The notes under the pieces are model-generated. The model had not been told where the DNA came from, did no database searches, and worked only from the letters and a program-made list of their open reading frames with translations. Made by a program: the position numbers and the translations under genes. 64,000 bases of DNA, taken from Paludibacteraceae bacterium. GTDB taxonomy: Bacteria; Bacteroidota; Bacteroidia; Bacteroidales; Paludibacteraceae. The stretch lies in assembly GCA_017461505.1 (NCBI GenBank), contig JAFTXV010000007.1, positions 372,001-436,000 of the forward strand, given 5' to 3'. Positions 7,758 to 17,225 of this stretch are shown piece after piece; the first letter of the stretch is position 1, and each line of letters opens with the position of its first letter.

Positions 7758-9575
7758 TCAGAGCGTTATTTTGCCATTAAAATGCTCGTAAAGCTTTGTC
7801 CCTGAGCGAGTTCCGAGCAAATCAATCCATTCTTCCAATTTCGCACTTCTAGCACGCGCCACAGAGCCAAAACGTTGCAGTATCTTTTGCTTAGTAACCG
7901 ATCCAACTCCCTGAATATCATCGAGTTCGCTCTTTGTTTGTGCCTTACTGCGCTTCTTTTTGTGGTAACTAATGGCAAACCGATGCACCTCATCTTGTAT
8001 CTCGACCATCAGTCGGAAGATCTCATCCGTCACTTTCATTCCAAACTCCTGAACAGGGTCGCCATAGAGTAGGGTATTCGTCCTATGCTTATTATCTTTC
8101 TTCAGTCCTGCAATCGGAATCTGCAAACCCAACTCTCCTTCCACCACCTCACGAATAGCACCCATCTGTCCCAGTCCACCATCGGCAATAATCAAGTCGG
8201 GTAGGGGACTACCTTCTTCCATCAATCTTGTATATCTTCTCCTCACAACCTCCCTCATACTTGCGTAATCATCGGGACCTTCCACTGTCTTTATCTCAAA
8301 CTTCTTATACTCGCTCTTGCACGCTTTTCCCTTCTTAAACACCACACAACCTGCCACCGCATTGCTGCCCTGCGTATTCGAGTTATCAAAACTATCTATC
8401 CACATCGGTAAGGTAGGCAGACCCAATAAATTTTGCAACCCTCCCAAGATACGAGCAGCTCGTTGATCAGGATTCAGCTTGTCATCCTGTTTAATTCGGT
8501 CTTTCTTATACTGCTGCACATTCTGCATCGCCAAATCCAGTAGCTTCTTTTTATCTCCTCCCAAAGCGATATTCACATGCAAATTTTCGGCAATTATCTC
8601 CGGAATGAACGGAACAATCACCTCTCTCGTTGTACTTCCCAACCGCTCTCGCAATTCGTAAATACCCATCGCCAATATTTCCTCTCTAGTCTCATCCAAT
8701 TGCTTCTTGTACTCAATTGTCTGTCCCTGTACAATACTTCCCCTGTGCACATGCAGCATACTGATATATACATTTTGCCCCATTTCATCGTATCCGAATA
8801 CATCCACATCGCCTGCATGCGAGTTCGTAATAACTGTTTTACTCTTGAAATTCTCGATCAATTCGAGCTTTTCTTTCAGTCGCCCAGCCTCTTCATATCG
8901 CATCGACATCGCCGCATCCATCATATCTACCTCGATCTGCTTGCCAATCTCTTGCGCATCACCTTTGATAATCTTACGAGCGGCTTCTATATATTCAAGA
9001 TACTTCTCTCTGCTTACTTTTCCCTCACAAATACCGCAGCAATTACCCAAATGATACTTCAGACACACGCGATATTTCCCCATTTCAACGCTACTTTTGT
9101 TCATTTGCATAGCGCATGTGCGAATAGGGTAGAGCTTATGTATTAGCTCCAAAACCAAGTCCAAAGTATATCCAAAAGTATAAGGGCCATAGTAATCTCC
9201 TATACCCTTAATAATCTTCCTAGTCTTAAATATCCTGGGATATTCTTCTCTCGTAATACAAATACTTGGATAACTTTTTCCATCCTTCAGTAGGATATTA
9301 TAATGGGGTTGATACTGCTTAATAAGGTTATTTTCGAGCAAAAACGCATCCTGCTCACTATTTACCACCACATATTTAATATCAGCTATGCTTTTAACCA
9401 GTAATTTGGTCTTGTAGCGATCCTGCTCTTTATGAAAATAACTACTTACCCTACGTTTCAGATTCTTTGCTTTACCCACATATATCACTTCCCCTACTTC
9501 ATTAAAGTATTGGTACACTCCAGGTTCTTCAGGCAACCGCCTAAGTATCTCTTGTATATGTGGATTTTTAGACAT
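7758..9575 (-). CDS. uvrC: Excinuclease ABC subunit UvrC
   Basis: A 605-residue nucleotide-excision repair nuclease that makes both incisions around UvrB-bound lesions. The N-terminal GIY-YIG domain (PGVYQYFNEVGEVIYVGKAKNLKRRV, about 18-45), the cysteine-rich segment CLKYHLGNCCGICEG, the UVR helix (AAMSMRYEEAGRLKEKLE, about 220-237), the RNase H-like C-terminal nuclease and the final helix-hairpin-helix (IQGVGSVTKQKILQRF, about 555-570) are all in order. Length is normal. It lies 24 bases behind apt and may be read with it. Confidence 0.97.
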   Translation of the reverse strand: MSKNPHIQEILRRLPEEPGVYQYFNEVGEVIYVGKAKNLKRRVSSYFHKEQDRYKTKLLVKSIADIKYVVVNSEQDAFLLENNLIKQYQPHYNILLKDGKSYPSICITREEYPRIFKTRKIIKGIGDYYGPYTFGYTLDLVLELIHKLYPIRTCAMQMNKSSVEMGKYRVCLKYHLGNCCGICEGKVSREKYLEYIEAARKIIKGDAQEIGKQIEVDMMDAAMSMRYEEAGRLKEKLELIENFKSKTVITNSHAGDVDVFGYDEMGQNVYISMLHVHRGSIVQGQTIEYKKQLDETREEILAMGIYELRERLGSTTREVIVPFIPEIIAENLHVNIALGGDKKKLLDLAMQNVQQYKKDRIKQDDKLNPDQRAARILGGLQNLLGLPTLPMWIDSFDNSNTQGSNAVAGCVVFKKGKACKSEYKKFEIKTVEGPDDYASMREVVRRRYTRLMEEGSPLPDLIIADGGLGQMGAIREVVEGELGLQIPIAGLKKDNKHRTNTLLYGDPVQEFGMKVTDEIFRLMVEIQDEVHRFAISYHKKKRSKAQTKSELDDIQGVGSVTKQKILQRFGSVARARSAKLEEWIDLLGTRSGTKLYEHFNGKITL

Positions 9576-9599
9576 GTATTCCGATGAAATCGGAGCAAA

Positions 9600-10124
9600 T
9601 TAGCAGCTCATCAAGCTACTAATCTCTACATCATCACCAATGGCTTTGCGTCCATTCAAGAAGTCCAACTCAATAATAAAGTTAATATATACCTTCTTTA
9701 CATTGAATTTTCTCACCAATTCCAATGCAGCAGCCATTGAGCCACCAGTAGCCAGCAAGTCGTCATGCAAAAGCACCACATCATCCTCGCACAATGCATC
9801 TGCGTGAATCTGTATAGTATCTACACCATACTCCTTTGCATAGCTTACCTCAATAGTTTCTGCAGGTAACTTTCCAGGTTTGCGCACAGGCACAAATCCA
9901 GCACCCAAATCCATCGCAACAGCAGGACCTAATATAAATCCTCTTGATTCAATACCAACTACTTTTGTGATGCCATAAGCACGATACAAATTCACAATCT
10001 CATCTTTCATCCATTTCAAATACTCTGGATTACTCAATACGGTAGTAATGTCTTTAAAAATAATTCCTGGTACAGGAAAATCCTTTACATCGCGAATAGC
10101 CGCGAGCACTTCTTCGTGTTTCAT
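9600..10124 (-). CDS. apt: Adenine phosphoribosyltransferase
   Basis: A 174-residue type I phosphoribosyltransferase that salvages adenine to AMP using PRPP. Visible: FPVPGIIFKDIT near the N terminus, GIESRGFILGPAVA, VPVRKPGKLP (flexible loop), and the PRPP-binding motif VVLLHDDLLATGGSM with two Asp. Length is standard for bacterial Apt. Its upstream gap of 119 bases to mnmG contains a parS-like palindrome. Confidence 0.96.
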   Translation of the reverse strand: MKHEEVLAAIRDVKDFPVPGIIFKDITTVLSNPEYLKWMKDEIVNLYRAYGITKVVGIESRGFILGPAVAMDLGAGFVPVRKPGKLPAETIEVSYAKEYGVDTIQIHADALCEDDVVLLHDDLLATGGSMAAALELVRKFNVKKVYINFIIELDFLNGRKAIGDDVEISSLMSC

Positions 10125-10184
10125 ATCTTTTATTTATTATTAATTATCTGATTGATCTACTATGTTAGTCAATATTTTAATTAA

Positions 10185-10200
10185 TGTTCCACGTGAAACA
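10185..10200. promoter_or_regulatory. parS centromere-like site (ParB binding)
   Basis: The 16-base sequence TGTTCCACGTGAAACA fits the bacterial parS consensus TGTTNCACGTGAAACA at every defined position. It lies between apt and mnmG (gidA), a gene often located near the replication origin. No other copy with this fit was found in the window, and parA/parB are not present here. Confidence 0.85.
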
Positions 10201-10243
10201 AATCCACGCCTATAACCTCTAACCTCTCACCTTTAACCTAATA

Positions 10244-12118
10244 TTACCTTCCCATCAACACCAACAACACACTCACATCATTAGGGCTAACACCTGGTAT
10301 TCTACTTGCCTCACCAATCGTGTTGGGCTGAATACGAATCAATTTTTGTCTAGCCTCTGTACTCAATGATTGCACACTGTTATAATCAAAATCCTTTGGC
10401 AAACGGATATTGTCTAATCTTCTCAGTTTATCTGCTGCCAACTTTTCCCGCTCAATATATCCTTTGTATTTGATATTAATTTCCGTACTCTCTACAATCT
10501 CCTCTTGTCTTGCGCCCAATGTTTCTATTTTCTCTTTTAATTCAGGCAAAGCATCTGCCAATCCCATGATCGTTACATTCGGACGAGCCACAATATCTAT
10601 CAGCTTGCAGGTTTGCTGCAAATCGCCATAGCCCATTTGATTCAAATAAGCATTAATATCTTTGGCTTTTACCGAAGTAGCACGCAGCATTTCTGTCAAT
10701 GCTTGCTCGCCCTCTTGTTTGCTCTTGAGTAGCGACAAGCGATAGTCATCTGCCAATCCCAACTCATAACTTCGTTCTGTCAGTCGAGCATCGGCATTAT
10801 CTTGGCGAAGCAAGATGCGATATTCGGCTCTTGAAGTAAACATTCGGTATGGCTCATCTACACCCTTATTTACCAAATCGTCAATCAACACACCTATATA
10901 ACTTTCATCCCTTGCCAATGTAAATGGTGCTCCACCTGTGATATTTTGATGCGCATTGATGCCAGCTACCAATCCTTGACCAGCAGCTTCTTCATAACCA
11001 GTAGTGCCATTGATTTGACCCGCAAAGAAGAGGTTTTTAATCTTCTTTGTCTCCAGTGTGTGCAGCAACTGAGTAGGGTCGAAAAAGTCGTATTCTATCG
11101 CATATCCTGGACGATAGAGAACTATGTTCTCTAAACCCTTCACGGTCTTCAATGCTTGCCATTGGATTTGCCAGGGTAGGGAAGAGGAGAAACCATTGAT
11201 ATAATACTCATTCGAATCCACTCCCTCTGGCTCCAAGAACAACTGGTGCATATCCTTATCCGCAAATGTCACAATCTTCGTCTCAATACTTGGACAATAT
11301 CTTGGACCTATACTCTGAATCTGTCCATTGTATAATGGCGAATCAGCCAAGCCACTACGCAATACCTCATGTGTCTGCTCATTGGTATATGTAATCCAAC
11401 AACTCATCTGTTTCAGCTGACGTTGTACTGTATCCAAATAGGAGAATTGGTGATTATCATCGTCACCCAACTGCTCTGTCAGTTGCGAGAAATCAATGCT
11501 TCTCTTGTCCACACGCGCAGGAGTACCAGTCTTCATTCTGTCCGTAGCAAAACCTAATTGGCGCAACTGCTCAGTAATACCAAAACTACTTGGCTCGGAT
11601 ATACGACCACCCTCAATTTGCGTCTTACCAAAGTGCAATAGACCATTCAAGAATGTACCATTGGTCAAGATCACCGCCTTTGCTTGCATCTCTACACCCA
11701 ACAATGTCTTCACTCCGCATACTTGACCATCTTTCACAATCAATTCCATGACGGTATCTTGCCAAATATCCAAGTTCGGAGTAGTAGTTAGTATCTTAAC
11801 CCACTCCTCAATAAAGCACTTTCTGTCGCTTTGGCTACGAGGACTCCACATAGCAGGACCTTTGCTGCGATTGAGCATACGAAACTGAATAGCACTTCTA
11901 TCTGTCACAATACCCATTTGTCCACCCATTGCATCTATCTCTCTGACTATCTGACCTTTAGCTATTCCTCCAACCGCAGGATTACAACTCATCTGACCGA
12001 TCTTATTCATATCCATCGTGATGAGCAATGTCTTGCTACCCATACGAGCAGCAGCACTGGCTGCCTCGCAGCCTGCGTGTCCTGCACCTACTACAATAAT
12101 ATCGTACTTAAATTCCAT
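10244..12118 (-). CDS. mnmG: tRNA uridine-5-carboxymethylaminomethyl(34) synthesis protein MnmG (GidA)
   Basis: An FAD-dependent enzyme that, with MnmE, modifies U34 of several tRNAs. The dinucleotide-binding motif VVGAGHAGCEAA is at about residues 9-20, followed by SCNPAVGGIAKGQIVREIDAMGG, GTFLNGLLHFG, FAGQINGTTGYEEAAGQG and the C-terminal domain ending in ASRIPGVSPNDVSVLLVLMGR-type residues. I prefer the start at 12118 (MEFKYDIIVV), which matches homologues; an ATG at 12130 would add four residues. About 624 residues, normal length. It follows yraN after 58 bases and is the last gene of the mreB-led series. Confidence 0.96.
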   Translation of the reverse strand: MEFKYDIIVVGAGHAGCEAASAAARMGSKTLLITMDMNKIGQMSCNPAVGGIAKGQIVREIDAMGGQMGIVTDRSAIQFRMLNRSKGPAMWSPRSQSDRKCFIEEWVKILTTTPNLDIWQDTVMELIVKDGQVCGVKTLLGVEMQAKAVILTNGTFLNGLLHFGKTQIEGGRISEPSSFGITEQLRQLGFATDRMKTGTPARVDKRSIDFSQLTEQLGDDDNHQFSYLDTVQRQLKQMSCWITYTNEQTHEVLRSGLADSPLYNGQIQSIGPRYCPSIETKIVTFADKDMHQLFLEPEGVDSNEYYINGFSSSLPWQIQWQALKTVKGLENIVLYRPGYAIEYDFFDPTQLLHTLETKKIKNLFFAGQINGTTGYEEAAGQGLVAGINAHQNITGGAPFTLARDESYIGVLIDDLVNKGVDEPYRMFTSRAEYRILLRQDNADARLTERSYELGLADDYRLSLLKSKQEGEQALTEMLRATSVKAKDINAYLNQMGYGDLQQTCKLIDIVARPNVTIMGLADALPELKEKIETLGARQEEIVESTEINIKYKGYIEREKLAADKLRRLDNIRLPKDFDYNSVQSLSTEARQKLIRIQPNTIGEASRIPGVSPNDVSVLLVLMGR

Positions 12119-12176
12119 ATAATCAATCACTTATATTCTATCTATTGCTTATCCGTAATATATCCTATATATAATC

Positions 12177-12620
12177 TTATTTACCTATTACTCTTCCACG
12201 ATGCTTCCATCTCCCTTGTCCGCTAAAACTGCTTTTTCCAATCGTTCGTTGTGGAGGCAAAAAAGCATCCTCCAAATGTGTCAATTCCTTTACTTCGTAA
12301 GTATTAGGATCCATCGTAATACCGATAATATCAAATCGTGGAACCAACTCTATCCGATGAAATTTGATATACGCATTAGCCGCTGCCGCCATCCTTCTCC
12401 GCTTTAATTCATCCACATACTCCTCTGGGCGTTTCCCTCCAAAAGAACTTGTACGAGTCTTTACCTCCACAAAAGCAATCTCCTTCTTGCTCACAGCTAT
12501 CACATCCATCTCCAAATGCCCAAACTTCCAATTGGTATTTACCACATGAAATCCCTTCTTGCGCATGGTTTCACAAGCAATCTCCTCGCCCTTCTGTCCT
12601 ATGATATTATGCTCTGCCAT
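12177..12620 (-). CDS. UPF0102 / YraN family endonuclease-like protein
   Basis: A 147-residue protein with the YraN signature: GEEIACETMRKKGFHVVNTNWKF, then MDVIAVSKKEIAFVEVKTRT, which is the restriction-endonuclease-like core (D...ExK). The C terminus carries a basic tail (GRWKHRGRVIGK). The family is widespread and predicted to act on DNA or Holliday junction-like substrates, but its role is not established. Two bases separate it from rodA, so it is co-transcribed with the cell-shape genes. Confidence 0.85.
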   Translation of the reverse strand: MAEHNIIGQKGEEIACETMRKKGFHVVNTNWKFGHLEMDVIAVSKKEIAFVEVKTRTSSFGGKRPEEYVDELKRRRMAAAANAYIKFHRIELVPRFDIIGITMDPNTYEVKELTHLEDAFLPPQRTIGKSSFSGQGRWKHRGRVIGK

Positions 12621-12622
12621 CT

Positions 12623-14083
12623 CTATCCTTGCATCTTATTCACACGCGCAGCATCCAATCGTAGCATAATCGCTAGCAATATCGTAAAGCCCCACAACGA
12701 CGACCCACCATAACTAAAGAATGGCAACGGAATACCTATTACTGGTAACAAGCCCAATACCATACCTATGTTTATCGTCACATGGAACAACAATATACCC
12801 GCCACGCAATACGCATATATCATACTAAACTTATCTCTCTGTCTTTCAGCAATATATATAACCCTTAATATCAATGCTAAGTACAGCAGCAATAATCCAG
12901 CCGAACCTATAAATCCCCATTCTTCACCTACCGTACAGAAGATAAAATCGGTATCCTGCTCTGGGACAAACTTCAACTTTGTTTGTGTTCCTTGCAAAAA
13001 TCCCTTACCCGTAGTTTGACCCGAACCTATCGCAATCAACGATTGATTTACATTATACCCTGCGCCATGAGGGTCATCTTTCATTCCCAGTAGCACCTCT
13101 ATACGAATACGCTGGTGTGGCTGCAATATCTTGTGGAACGCAAAATCACACCCCTGGCAGAGTAGGGTAGAAACCATCACAAATCCTACTATCCATCCCA
13201 TACTGCTTTTACGCTGCTTCACCGCTTGTAGCAACAAATAAATAGCCACATACACCAAACTGGCTATCGCCACATAATTAAAATTAACCGATACCCAGAT
13301 ATTTACCAGCAATCCTATTCCATAGCATACCATTACTCCCAGAGCCATGATAATAGCAGAGCGCATGGCTTTTTCCTTACCGATCAACAATCCCAGCACA
13401 ATTGTATGTATTAGTGTTGTGCTTATCAATATTCCCAGATTACCCGTTCCAAAAGGTAATGCCATCTCGCCAAAACGAATCACTAATATAAAGAGCAATA
13501 TACTCGCAACTCCCCAACTTAATACATATCCCGTCATACCTTGGCGATAAAAAGCCAACAAAAAGGAGATAAATACCAGTGCCGAACCTGTCTCACGCTG
13601 CGCTACCATAATGATTAACATCGGTAGCCCCATCAGTAAGAAAGGTACAGTCAAATCGCGCAAATCTCGCACTTTATAGCCATACCTACTCATATATTTG
13701 GCTATTGCTATCGCCGTGAAACATTTTGCGAACTCCGCGGGTTGTAAACTAATCGGACCAATTGTCAGCCACGACAACGATCCCTTGATATCCCGCGCAA
13801 AGATAGGTGTAATAATCAGTAGCAAGAGCATCACACCATATAAGATATACCCCAAGACATCGTATGCCTTCTCCTCTATCATCAGTATGATTCCGCCCAT
13901 TACAACGGCCGTTGCCAGCCAAACCAACTGCTTTCCTGCACGGTTAGAGAAATCCCAAATACTTGTTTGGTCAAACGAATAGCTAGAACCATAGATATTC
14001 AGCCAACCAAATAGCGCAATCACGAGGAACAATCCTATTGTCCACCAGTCAATACCCGATATGATACTTCTGTTATTCCTCAT
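12623..14083 (-). CDS. rodA: Rod shape-determining SEDS glycosyltransferase RodA
   Basis: A 486-residue polytopic protein of the SEDS family (RodA/FtsW), the peptidoglycan polymerase of the elongasome. About ten membrane segments are visible, with SEDS hallmarks: SWLTIGPISLQPAEFAK, then FVPEQDTDFIFCTVGEEWGF and VIGIPLPFFSYGGSS near the C terminus. It is longer than the ~370 residues of enterobacterial RodA, with extra helices in the middle (about 190-310), as in many Bacteroidota. It overlaps the PBP2 gene by 11 bases, and the two products are known to work as a pair. Confidence 0.95.
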   Translation of the reverse strand: MRNNRSIISGIDWWTIGLFLVIALFGWLNIYGSSYSFDQTSIWDFSNRAGKQLVWLATAVVMGGIILMIEEKAYDVLGYILYGVMLLLLIITPIFARDIKGSLSWLTIGPISLQPAEFAKCFTAIAIAKYMSRYGYKVRDLRDLTVPFLLMGLPMLIIMVAQRETGSALVFISFLLAFYRQGMTGYVLSWGVASILLFILVIRFGEMALPFGTGNLGILISTTLIHTIVLGLLIGKEKAMRSAIIMALGVMVCYGIGLLVNIWVSVNFNYVAIASLVYVAIYLLLQAVKQRKSSMGWIVGFVMVSTLLCQGCDFAFHKILQPHQRIRIEVLLGMKDDPHGAGYNVNQSLIAIGSGQTTGKGFLQGTQTKLKFVPEQDTDFIFCTVGEEWGFIGSAGLLLLYLALILRVIYIAERQRDKFSMIYAYCVAGILLFHVTINIGMVLGLLPVIGIPLPFFSYGGSSLWGFTILLAIMLRLDAARVNKMQG

Positions 14084-15914
14084 CTGCTTTATCTATCAAA
14101 TTCGCATTTACCATGCGGTCGTATAGCCAATTTCGCTTGATTTCACCAGTCAAATACTGCTCCATCAACAGTGTAGCTATTGGGCAGGCCCATGTAGAAC
14201 CAAAACCTGCATTCTCTACTGCAACCGCTATTGCTATCTGCGGATTATCCTGTGGAGCAAAACCGATAAACAATGCGTGATCCTCTCCATGAGGGTTCTG
14301 CACCGTACCTGTCTTTCCACAAATCTGTAATTCGGGTACATTATACCACTTACCCGTGCCTTCGGTCATTACACGCGCCATGCCCCTATGCACCACATCA
14401 AAGTGCTTCGCATCAATCGTTGTGTAATGAATCCTCGATTTCATCGAGTCATTCTTATTCAAGTGAGGAGTAATATAGTAACCCTTATTCGCTATAGCAG
14501 CTGTCTGATTGGCCAATTGCAATGGCGTTACCAATATCTCTCCTTGTCCAATCGAAAGCGAACGAATCGTGATCGCTTTCCATCCTTTCTTTCCATACAA
14601 TTTATCATACAACGCAACTGACGGAACTGCACCCTTCGCTTGTTCACTAATATCGGTATCATCAAACTTCTTTCCTAGTCCAAAACTCATCACATGATCT
14701 CGCCATGTTTGATAATGTCCCTTAAATTCGGCGTTATCATCGCTATACCCATCTTGCTGGAGCAAGTCTTTATACATGGCCCAAAAATATGGATTGCAAC
14801 TCTGCTCTATACCTTCCTCCAAATCCACAGGACTTCCATGATCATGTGTACATTTGATTGGATATGAAGTTTTCCCATTGCATGCATATTGCGTTTTGGT
14901 AGTGATTACTCCTTCCTGTAATCCTACCAACGCTTGAAATATCTTAAAGGTCGAACCAGGTGCATATTGCGCTTGTGTAGCCCTATTCATCAGGGGTTTA
15001 TGTGGATCATTCAGCAATGCTTGGTAGTTCTTCGAACGCTCTTGACCTACCAATGTGCGAGGATCCCAATTAGGCGAACTCACTAGCGCCAATACTTCGC
15101 CCGTTTGTGGCTCAATAGCCACTACGCTACCTACTTTGCCCAGCATCAACTTTTCTGCCAACAACTGCGTTTGGATATCCAATCCTAAATGCAGATCGTT
15201 GCCGGTTACAGCATCTCTATCCAATTTTCCCTCTTGATAGGGTCCTTGAATACGACCGCGCGAGTCGCGCATCAATATCTTCACTCCCTTCTCTCCACGA
15301 AGCTCTTTCTCATACGTTCGTTCGATTCCATCGCGACCTGAATAGTCTCCAGCGCTATAATAGGAGTCCCTTTCCAAATCACGCTGGTTCACTTCCCCCA
15401 CACTTCCCAGCACATGCGAAGCAATCGGATACATATAATCCCGCAAAGTCCTACAACGTATATCTACTCCTGCATACTTATACAACTCTTGTTGCAATGC
15501 AGCCACTTCCTCTTGGCGCAGCTGATCCATAAAGACTTGTGGAGAATAGCGCGAGAATCCTCGATTCTTACGAGAATTCATCATGTTCTGCATGCGCTCT
15601 TCAAACTCAATGGGGGTAATTCTTAACTTATCGCAAAAACTCAGCGTATCAAAAGCGCTATTTTGCATCTCTCTAACAATCACAGTCACCTCATAGATTG
15701 GCTGATTAGCCACCAGTAACTCGCCATTTCTGTCGTAGATAAGTCCGCGTGAAGGATAAATAGTTTGCCGCAGCTGCGCATTGGTTTCGGCCTTTCCTTG
15801 AGTAGATTGGTCAATGACCTGTAAAACAAATAATCGTACAATATATGTGAGCACCACCAATACCGCAATGCCCGCTATCACATATCGCCGGTTATAATTA
15901 GGGTCATTAATCAT
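14073..15914 (-). CDS. mrdA: Penicillin-binding protein 2 (transpeptidase of the elongasome)
   Basis: A 613-residue class B PBP with one N-terminal membrane anchor (about 11-32), a dimerisation/pedestal region with SRGLIYDRNG, and a transpeptidase domain. Catalytic motifs: STFK (321-324, active Ser321), SCN (372-374) and KTGT (534-537). It cross-links peptidoglycan strands made by RodA and is the target of PBP2-specific beta-lactams. It overlaps mreD by 4 bases and rodA by 11, so translation is probably coupled. Confidence 0.96.
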   Translation of the reverse strand: MINDPNYNRRYVIAGIAVLVVLTYIVRLFVLQVIDQSTQGKAETNAQLRQTIYPSRGLIYDRNGELLVANQPIYEVTVIVREMQNSAFDTLSFCDKLRITPIEFEERMQNMMNSRKNRGFSRYSPQVFMDQLRQEEVAALQQELYKYAGVDIRCRTLRDYMYPIASHVLGSVGEVNQRDLERDSYYSAGDYSGRDGIERTYEKELRGEKGVKILMRDSRGRIQGPYQEGKLDRDAVTGNDLHLGLDIQTQLLAEKLMLGKVGSVVAIEPQTGEVLALVSSPNWDPRTLVGQERSKNYQALLNDPHKPLMNRATQAQYAPGSTFKIFQALVGLQEGVITTKTQYACNGKTSYPIKCTHDHGSPVDLEEGIEQSCNPYFWAMYKDLLQQDGYSDDNAEFKGHYQTWRDHVMSFGLGKKFDDTDISEQAKGAVPSVALYDKLYGKKGWKAITIRSLSIGQGEILVTPLQLANQTAAIANKGYYITPHLNKNDSMKSRIHYTTIDAKHFDVVHRGMARVMTEGTGKWYNVPELQICGKTGTVQNPHGEDHALFIGFAPQDNPQIAIAVAVENAGFGSTWACPIATLLMEQYLTGEIKRNWLYDRMVNANLIDKADEE

Positions 15915-16402
15915 TGCTTAAAGATATCATATCCCATGATTATCAAGATAGTCAGTACGCTGCTAATCAATGTTTGTAGCAGTACTATCCACCAGTTATG
16001 CCAGCTCCAGGACTCCAACGAGAACACCAAAAGATGATGCACCACTGTCAGAATACTCATACATTTCACATATTCTATTCTGCCAATGCTTGCGCTACAA
16101 ACTTCGCCTTTCACGCGCTCTAGGTCTTGTATCAGGTTTCCTAGCAAGATAGGACGCAAATAGCAGAACGCCACGCATGCCGCCATATTTACTCCTAGCG
16201 AACTATGCCATACATCAAACACTAAACCTACTATTGCGCCTATCAACATCTCTGCCCATCGTGGAACTTGGACTGGCAGGTTCATCAAAAACAGCACATA
16301 CACCATTGGCAATCCCCATCCTGCAATCTGCAGGTGGTCAAATAGTAGTACTTGCAGTAGCACTACTACCACTAATCGTACTATTTGTCTAATCCATTCC
16401 AT
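15911..16402 (-). CDS. mreD: Rod shape-determining protein MreD
   Basis: A 163-residue membrane protein with about five helices; the segment LIGAIVGLVFDVWHSSLGVNMAACVAF carries the G-hhxDh-s-shG pattern of MreD. MreD is an inner membrane part of the elongasome linking MreC to the PBP2/RodA pair. Its identity is supported by position between mreC (14-base overlap) and PBP2 (4-base overlap), since MreD sequences diverge strongly. Confidence 0.88.
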   Translation of the reverse strand: MEWIRQIVRLVVVVLLQVLLFDHLQIAGWGLPMVYVLFLMNLPVQVPRWAEMLIGAIVGLVFDVWHSSLGVNMAACVAFCYLRPILLGNLIQDLERVKGEVCSASIGRIEYVKCMSILTVVHHLLVFSLESWSWHNWWIVLLQTLISSVLTILIIMGYDIFKQ

Positions 16403-17201
16403 AGGGTTGCTTGTTCTTGTTGCGCAATACTTGAACGTATTTCAGCGATTTGTAGTCGGTACTCAGTTTTACTATTGTCTGATGATAGTTATCCCCTTGT
16501 CCCAAACTTGTTTCATGTACTTCGCCTATCATCACTCCTTCTGGGAAGACACTTGTCAGTCCACTTGTCACTACCGTATCTCCCTCATTCACAGAGATAT
16601 GCCGAGCAATCTCAGTAAGATGTACGTATTGACAATTACGTCCATCCCATGCTGTTCCACCTATCTGCCCATTTGTTTTCAATCGGCTACTAATACTTAT
16701 TTTGGTATGAATAATCGGCACTACCAGCGAGTATTTCTCGCCTACTGCACTCACTATTCCTACTACGCCATCTGCGCCTATTACACCCATATCCACTTCT
16801 ATACTATCACGCAAACCTTTATTGATAGTCAAGTAATTATGTTGTTTATTAGTGGTTATTCCTACTACTTTAGCTGGCACGTAATCCCAATCCAAATGGC
16901 TATACAGATAGCTCGAATCACGCTCTATTTGCTCTTCTGTCTGATTGCTCAGCCACATCAACTGCTCTTTCAGTTGGGCGTTCTCTGCTGCTAATTTTTC
17001 GTTTTCAGCACGCAAACCAAAATACCCCACTACCTGTGTCTTCAACCCCTCAACACCTGCTACAATGCTATTGGCGCTAGACCATACAGCACTTTGCTGA
17101 TACGCATTGTGAGTGCATATCAGTATAAACGCAACAACTTCCAATATCAAGAAGATTAGGAAGTTGCTATATCGCGTTAGAAACTGTAGCAGGTTTCTCA
17201 T
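16389..17201 (-). CDS. mreC: Rod shape-determining protein MreC
   Basis: A 270-residue bitopic protein: one membrane helix (about 14-30), a coiled coil with regular heptads (ENEKLAAENAQLKEQLMWL, about 62-82), then the beta-barrel domain with GVIGADGVVGIVSAVGEKYS and VTSGLTSVFPEGVMIGEV. MreC sits in the periplasm and activates PBP2. It is the second gene of the mre series, 24 bases behind mreB, and overlaps mreD. Confidence 0.94.
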   Translation of the reverse strand: MRNLLQFLTRYSNFLIFLILEVVAFILICTHNAYQQSAVWSSANSIVAGVEGLKTQVVGYFGLRAENEKLAAENAQLKEQLMWLSNQTEEQIERDSSYLYSHLDWDYVPAKVVGITTNKQHNYLTINKGLRDSIEVDMGVIGADGVVGIVSAVGEKYSLVVPIIHTKISISSRLKTNGQIGGTAWDGRNCQYVHLTEIARHISVNEGDTVVTSGLTSVFPEGVMIGEVHETSLGQGDNYHQTIVKLSTDYKSLKYVQVLRNKNKQPYGMD

Positions 17202-17225
17202 ACAGTTGTCTATTATTGATGAATC

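Noticed and set aside
5442..11184. Repeated GGGTAGGG/GAGTAGGGTA words on the plus strand, like FtsK-orienting (KOPS) motifs
   Set aside because: Most are ACC-CTA-CTC codons (Thr-Leu-Leu) in minus-strand genes, and the strand is opposite to what an origin to the right would require.
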